Shown here in pieces: positions 59,301-64,000 of a DNA stretch of 64,000 nt. Location of the stretch: assembly GCF_036669915.1 (NCBI RefSeq), contig NC_089316.1, positions 13,192,743 through 13,256,742 on the forward strand. Direction: 5' to 3'. The DNA comes from Pocillopora verrucosa (Eukaryota; Cnidaria; Anthozoa; Scleractinia; Pocilloporidae). The notes below the pieces were generated by a model. That model ran no database searches, had not been told where the DNA came from, and saw only the letters and a list, made by a program, of their open reading frames with translations. Positions within the stretch are counted from its first letter, which is position 1. Each line of letters starts with the position of its first letter. Made by a program: the position numbers and the translations under genes.

Positions 59301-60545
59301 TATAGACTCGAAAAATGAAGGCTGAAGATATTAAAGTGGACGAGGTATGACGCTGAACTCCATATTTCGAGAGCGTTTTGTGATTGGGGTAGAAACTCGC
59401 GCCAGTGAGCCACTCAACCAATTAGAAGCTGATACCAATTGTGAATCACCCTTGGTACAATCTATGGTGTTCTTTCACTCTGAGGTTTTTTTGTCGTTGT
59501 TGTGGTGTTTGCATATGTTCCGATGGCTGTGTAACACCGCAAAATAATTCCTAGATACGTTACACTCTGATTCTCAAAGTTTATTGCTATGTAAAACTTT
59601 TTAAGATCACTTGAAGTTTTTTCTTTCAAAATCCAACCTTACGTGAGCTTTTAACGAATCTGCGCGCGCAATTTCTCGCCGACATTTCAAATTTTAGGTT
59701 GGACAGAAACGTATATGAAAAGTTTTCCTGCCCTTTTTTTCCTGTTTTTTCCTCCAAAAAACAGGTGTAATAGAATCTGTGGTATCAGCTAATTGTAGTT
59801 TCAGAAACAAATAAAGGAGGAACAAAAAGAAGAAGTGTCAAAATAGTACTTGGGCAAATAAGGTGAATGGAGAGATTTAACGGCAAGTAAAACCTTTGTG
59901 ACGATGTTTTAGATTCTAAACTACGTGCATAAAATAGGGAAAATTGACTCTGAGTCTGGAAAAGATATTTCAATCTCTTGGTTTGGATCAAATTTTAATT
60001 CTTTTTCTGAACACAAAGCTATCTTAAACTTTCTGCGCAGTTAGAAGAAGCAACAGCTATGTAACTTAAAATAAATGCGCACACACGAGGATCCACCTGA
60101 TTAAGACGAAAAAAGTATAATAACTAACAGTAGTGAAACAGGCCGAACACTTGCACAGCAGGCTTTATAAAAACGAGAGAAACACTCGGCAACTGAGCGT
60201 TATCAATATGGATAATATTTGTTGTCTGCTTACTTTCTCTGAGCTTTGATCAATTCCAACAGTGTCGAGGACTAGATCGCGCATATCCAGACAAACGTCA
60301 CCAAATGAAGCATATGGTAGATGAGCCGGTGTGTAGAATCCACAGAGTCGCTGTTTAACATGCCGGTTGTATTTATCTTTCCAGTGATCTTCGGTTAGTT
60401 CGGACTTGTAGTAACGATTTGTGCGAATTCGCACTTTTCTGTCGCTTTGAGTCAGCGACATTTGAGGCTCGGAACGAAAATTTTGCTTCAAGCTGCGAAC
60501 AATGTCTGCGTAAATCTGATTCTCAGTTTTCTGCAATCCAACCAT
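50376..60545 (-). CDS. Unrecognised long multi-exon gene, 3' end unresolved
   Basis: Exons supported by frame, splice sites and mostly by phase: 60545-60234, 58448-58287, 57702-57503, 57290-57232, 56989-56884, 56457-56162, 55529-55329, 54251-54148, 53928-53886, 52982-52863, 51793-51682, 51005-50882 and 50450-50376. Phase does not close between 57503 and 57290 or between 52863 and 51793, so a small exon is probably missing at each. The protein is mostly hydrophilic, without signal peptide or membrane segment. The N-terminus is basic with Tyr/Trp-rich blocks (ELTEDHWKDKYNRHVKQRL). Middle parts include RDVHDRYVRNFSGKLRSLHT and a Ser/Arg-rich low-complexity stretch. Late exons (LENEAKELGVASEAEVIILL, AKLCLIVQSLPIYELC) look helical. 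I do not recognise the family and assign no function. The start at 60545 is the first Met of exon 1. Confidence 0.6.
52379..52415. repeat. Fragment of the 16.8-kb inverted-repeat element family
   Basis: atccacctcagtgttggtga followed by aagtggcgaatattt is the inverse of the interior of the element at 16737-16926. The same family is therefore dispersed, here inside the unrecognised gene. Confidence 0.5.
53426..53820. mobile_element. Longest MITE copy, ttttatcaactgagttg family
   Basis: Left end gtctctaagaaaaccgtggt then gctgcgtcgg and ttggttttatcaactgagtt; right end ggccaatttacattttaaac then cagttgataaaacca. The interior carries two inverted blocks, cgtttcgaacgttgac and gctcgaaactgtcagc. No coding frame. 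It lies in an intron of the unrecognised gene, close to its 43-base exon. Confidence 0.8.
58530..58760. repeat. G-rich dispersed repeat, copy 2
   Basis: Second copy of the 43.56-kb repeat: gatcagtcgtcgtcaac, ttgactgccaatctactgac, a poly-G run (near 58669) and attacagaacc. It lies in the first intron of the unrecognised gene. Confidence 0.6.
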
Positions 60546-61547
60546 CGTGATCTTTGAGTAACTCTTTTCAAGGAAATAGTAATATCGTAATTTCTGATAC
60601 TGTTTTCAATAACCGACAAATTCACCGAATCAAACAGCCAAAATAAACATACTTCCAGTCACCATAGGGACGTTTAATGACGAATAACGTGACGATAGTC
60701 GTGACGATTTAGTAATCTGCGCCCGCAGTTCATCAGACTCGTTTGCTGGGATGAACAACAAGTCTTCTTTCCGCCTTACAAGTATGGATAGATATTAACT
60801 GCTTAGCGTGTTTCTAGTTTTAAACCGCGAAGTTTTCTCATCAAAAATTTTCTTCAAACGAGCTAAACAACAACAAGAACAACAAATCAGAAATCAAGCC
60901 ACGTGCTTTAAAAATCACAACGCGTCAGTTGCAACAGCTGCCACACTGCTTATCCCTAAACAACATGAAAGAACAAATCATTTTAGCTATTATACTTCCT
61001 TTGTGTAGGTTCCAATCGTTAGAACAGATCACCAAGAGATACAAAAAAAACAAGGGATGAGGCCTTGTACGTCACAGGTGAGAGGCCAGATTGCATGATG
61101 GTCAGCATTAATTATGGTCACGGCTGTGGTAGAAATTTAAGAAAATTTAAATTCTTAAAAGCGGTCAGCGTCAGAACTTTAAAACGAAACAATTAAATTT
61201 TAAATTTACATCAATTCCTCTGCTATCATCTTTGAAGTAATGAGAATGTGCTGAATCTTTATTCTTAGCCAGGAAGAGCAATGTGGTACTGACAAAATGT
61301 TTTGAACCTCACACAATGCTGGCACATCAGCCACCAAATTTTAATCATTCAAAAATTCTTTATTTTTAAACCCAAAAATTTCACCACCTTTATTGTGGAA
61401 GTTTAGAGAATATGAGAGGAAAATAAAAATCTTATGCATGAGATATTTCATACACCTGTCAATAAATATACACAATAATATGACATTCATAACCATAGCA
61501 TTAATAAGGCAACAAAATGTAATTTGTCCATAATGTTTGCTTTGTAA

Positions 61548-61693
61548 AATGTATTCTATATACAAGGCTAAAAGGTTAAAAAAATAAAGAAAATGTTTAA
61601 ACCAAACATTTTCGGCTGTTTGCCATCATCAGGTTAAAAAAAACTTTTTTTTTTTTTTTAACCTTTTAGCCTTGTATATAGAATACAAAATGT
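61548..61693. repeat. Inverted repeat with ~43-bp arms
   Basis: Arms aatgtattctatatacaagg followed by ctaaaaggttaaaaaa and its reverse ttttttaaccttttagcctt followed by gtatatagaata. The roughly 60-base spacer includes aaatgtttaaaccaaacatttt, itself a small palindrome. Confidence 0.85.
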
Positions 61694-62214
61694 AATTTGA
61701 TATTCAAAAAATTTTAATTTCACACCTCTATTTTATCAATAATGTCTACATAAATATTCAATACTTCCACTCTTAAAGGAAAAGAATGCCTCCCAGTCAC
61801 ATAATTTTCATGTACAGAACTTAATTATGCCAATTACATCTAATTATGTAAAACTTGGTAACCTAACTACACACAAAACCACAAAGTGGGGTATCACAAA
61901 AAGCGGCTATTCTGATCATCACAAAAATTTATAATTTCCTGTAGCTCCAACTTATATAAAAAAATTTCCAGATGGAAAAAAAAAGAAGAGGAAAGAGACT
62001 TCTTCACATCACAGGAAAGCAGCCAGGTTACTGAGCAAGCAGCCAAAAGTTCAACACGTTTGAATAGTTTGGATGCTCAATGGAGTCTCACATGATGAGC
62101 GAGATCCCTGATCATCAGTGATCATGAGCAGCTTAGTTTATAATTCACAGTGTACCTCTTTATGCTAAAGAAAAAATTAATAGCTTCTGGCACAATTACT
62201 TGCCCTTTAAAACT

Positions 62215-62615
62215 TTACACCCTAACATCAAAACAGACTCTCCCCACCATTCCCTGTACATTTTTTAAGTGCTGACATGAAGGATTTGTTTAAAAAATCT
62301 AGAGCTTCATTAGTTGATGATCATTTCCTTCATTCTTTGACCTTAATGTTTGATTCAGGGATTATATTAACAGGAAAAATGAGATGTTGGTCACTCTTAA
62401 GGGGCAAAGGATTAACCATTTAACTTCCCAAGATTACCAAAATTTTCCCCTACAATGTCAATACTGACAATAAAATATCAAGCAGACAAGTGATGAGAAT
62501 AGAGAAAACTATCAATAAGGGGATTATTAGTTGATCAAATACCAAATTCTCCAAATTAATATCCTTAAGTTAAGGAGAATAACAATAGGATCCAGGAGGT
62601 AAGAGGGTTAAAAAT
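62215..62615. repeat. Dispersed repeat, same family as 34775-35040
   Basis: Shares acaccctaaca, ctccccaccattccctgtac, gacatgaaggatttgttta, gatgatcatttccttcattc and tgtttgattcaggg with the SPEF1-intron copy. Both are followed by a related tail about settling on aaggg-rich sequence. Confidence 0.65.
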
Positions 62616-63171
62616 CCCTGCCCTCCCCGGTCAAATACAGTTAAAAGTTTCAGAATACAAATCTGTGTTCACTTCCTTTACATTTGTTTAAAAGTATTAC
62701 TACTTCACAACTGAGCCTTAGAAGGCAAATAAGTTTCCTTTCCTTGGTCTGTTTCTACAGCTACAAGCTTGTGACTGCTATGATAATCACATTTCATAGC
62801 TGACAAATGTTACTCATTATTAAACTGTTATTGTTGACATCTTTTTTTTGGCGTCTTTGACCACCAAAGTCTGACAGTTTACATGAATTATATGCAATTA
62901 AGCTTATTAATTGTCAAGGTCTAAAATCCTTAAGGCCCCTTCCCCCTACTGACACCCACTCCTTCACCTTCTTACACAAACACACAAATAAACCAACTGC
63001 ACACAAATGAACCAATTGCAAAGTTCATGAGTGATTTGAATACTAAGGAAATGTGATTGAAAACAACACTATTTTCTTTCAAATACCTTAGTTTACTTTT
63101 CATGCATATTTCAGCATCTGCTCTCCTGGCAGGTTTCTTTTTGAAAATAATTTAGTCAGCAGACAGCAAAT

Positions 63172-63656
63172 CTAGTTCACGCTATCTAGGGTGGCCTTTT
63201 GAAGTGGCTTGTTGGTCATCCAAGACATGTAGGCATTCCAAAATATTGCCACTATCTGAACAAACCCCACCTGATGCTGAATTGGAACAAACGTGAAGTT
63301 AATCGTCTGCGCCAGAGGCCATATTTTGTAATTGGTAACCATTGTCTCCAAATAGCGCTCCTGAAGCATTTCTTTTATTTCAGAGGGTTTTTTCCCAGCT
63401 AAAGTCTCTGTAACACCAAAGAAAAAGCAAATCATACATGGAGCAAAGAGAGCCTGATCAAGGAGCATCTTTTTGAAGCCGGCAGTCTTTGCTACTCCAG
63501 GAACAAGTCTGTCCAATGTCAGGTACCATGTTCTAAACACAGGGCCGATAATTAAACCAACAACACCCATACGAGCTGTCCTGGTGAAATTGTGAGTGAT
63601 CCCTTTCTGCTCAACACACTGCTGTGTAACAACATCACCAATGGCAACAAGAACAC
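63172..63656 (-). CDS. MPV17: MPV17-family protein, copy B, last exon only
   Basis: The exon starts after a poly-T acceptor (minus strand, tttttttag) in the same phase as exon 2 of copy A and encodes 160 residues plus a stop. Family core: GDVVTQQCVEQKG, GLIIGPVFRTWYLTLDRLVP, KKMLLDQALFAPCM, MVTNYKIWPLAQTINFTFVP and WNAYMSWMTNKPL. It is closer to human MPV17 in the last helix region than copy A and lacks copy A's C-terminal extension, stopping soon after NKPL. Role expected as for copy A, in the inner mitochondrial membrane. The first coding exon should lie beyond 64000; the gene is partial because of the window edge. By eye the two copies are roughly 45 percent identical, so the duplication is old. 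Confidence 0.9.
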
Positions 63657-63754
63657 CTAAAAAAACAAACAAACAAAAAAACAAAAAACACAAATTTAAT
63701 GGTAAGATTCTTTACGAAGCATAGTTTACAAGTGTCCAGTAAGGTTGACTAATT

Positions 63755-63962
63755 TCTTTAACCCTTTAACTCCCATGAGTGATCAAAATGTAACTTCTCC
63801 CTAACCCTTAGCAGCATCCCTTCATTATCCAGCAAACAGGCAATGAGAGTACAGGTAGAACTTGTTATGTTGATCTGACACCAAATTCTCATAACTAATT
63901 TACAAAGAAATGTCAAGCAGCTGGAGGGAAGCATTGAAAATCAAACCTTGGGAGTTACACTA
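63755..63962. repeat. Dispersed repeat, aacaccaaattct family
   Basis: Begins ccctttaactcccatgagtg, then gtaacttctccctaa, ccagcaaacaggcaatgaga and acaccaaattctcata; parallel to the copy at 30840-31060. In the intron upstream of the MPV17 copy B exon. Confidence 0.75.
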
Positions 63963-64000
63963 GTTAATAATTTTTTCATGGTTAGCATTCTTTAATTGTT

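Larger units (their letters stand above)
60546..63171. other. Intergenic, no gene seen
   Basis: The left edge holds the upstream region of the unrecognised minus-strand gene. The rest is AT-rich with an inverted repeat (61548-61693) and a dispersed repeat block (62215-62615), then the 3' flank of MPV17 copy B. No exon-like frame was recognised. Confidence 0.55.

Noticed and set aside
1-64000. CRISPR arrays, operons, ribosome binding sites, rRNA genes
   Set aside because: The sequence is eukaryotic with spliced genes; the direct repeats present are minisatellites and transposon pieces, not spacer arrays.

Overview
The window reads as nuclear DNA of an anthozoan cnidarian, most likely a scleractinian coral. 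Genes are split by short-to-medium introns in AT-rich sequence. One gene has the collagen-Ig-fibrinogen-like architecture described as cnidarian ficolin-like (CniFL), another is an Ig-TIR receptor of the type reported in anthozoans, and the spaces between genes are filled with tRNA-derived SINEs and inverted-repeat (MITE-like) elements. The species cannot be named from the sequence alone. All exon structures below were built by hand from reading frame, GT-AG sites and phase agreement, with no transcript or database support.

Left part (1-27.4 kb), an innate-immunity-flavoured block: a short ankyrin-repeat gene (+, 152-1937); a type II membrane CniFL-like receptor (-, 13066-5229; TM, furin site, 34 Gly-X-Y triplets, two Ig domains, fibrinogen/intelectin-like C-terminal domain); an intronless class A GPCR (+, 15398-16345); and a seven-exon receptor (+, 18216-27421) with signal peptide, four Ig domains, TM and a cytoplasmic TIR domain. 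The lectin-like and TIR genes start about 5.1 kb apart, with the GPCR between them.

Middle part (30-47 kb), conserved housekeeping and ciliary genes: SPEF1 (-, 36538-30311, eight exons) lies head to head with an SLC25A51-type mitochondrial NAD+ carrier (+, 36763-37683), probably sharing a promoter. A two-exon CLN3/battenin gene (-, 42905-40995) and a two-exon MPV17-family gene (+, 45490-47069) follow.

Right part (50-64 kb): a long multi-exon gene I do not recognise (-, 60545 to at least 50376) and the 3' exon of a second MPV17-family gene (-, 63656-63172) that continues beyond the window.

Spaces and introns carry repeats: at least five copies of one MITE family, three tRNA-SINE copies, several long inverted repeats, a minisatellite inside the TIR gene, and a tandem duplication that begins inside the last codons of the MPV17 gene. 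No CRISPR array, rRNA or convincing functional tRNA was seen.
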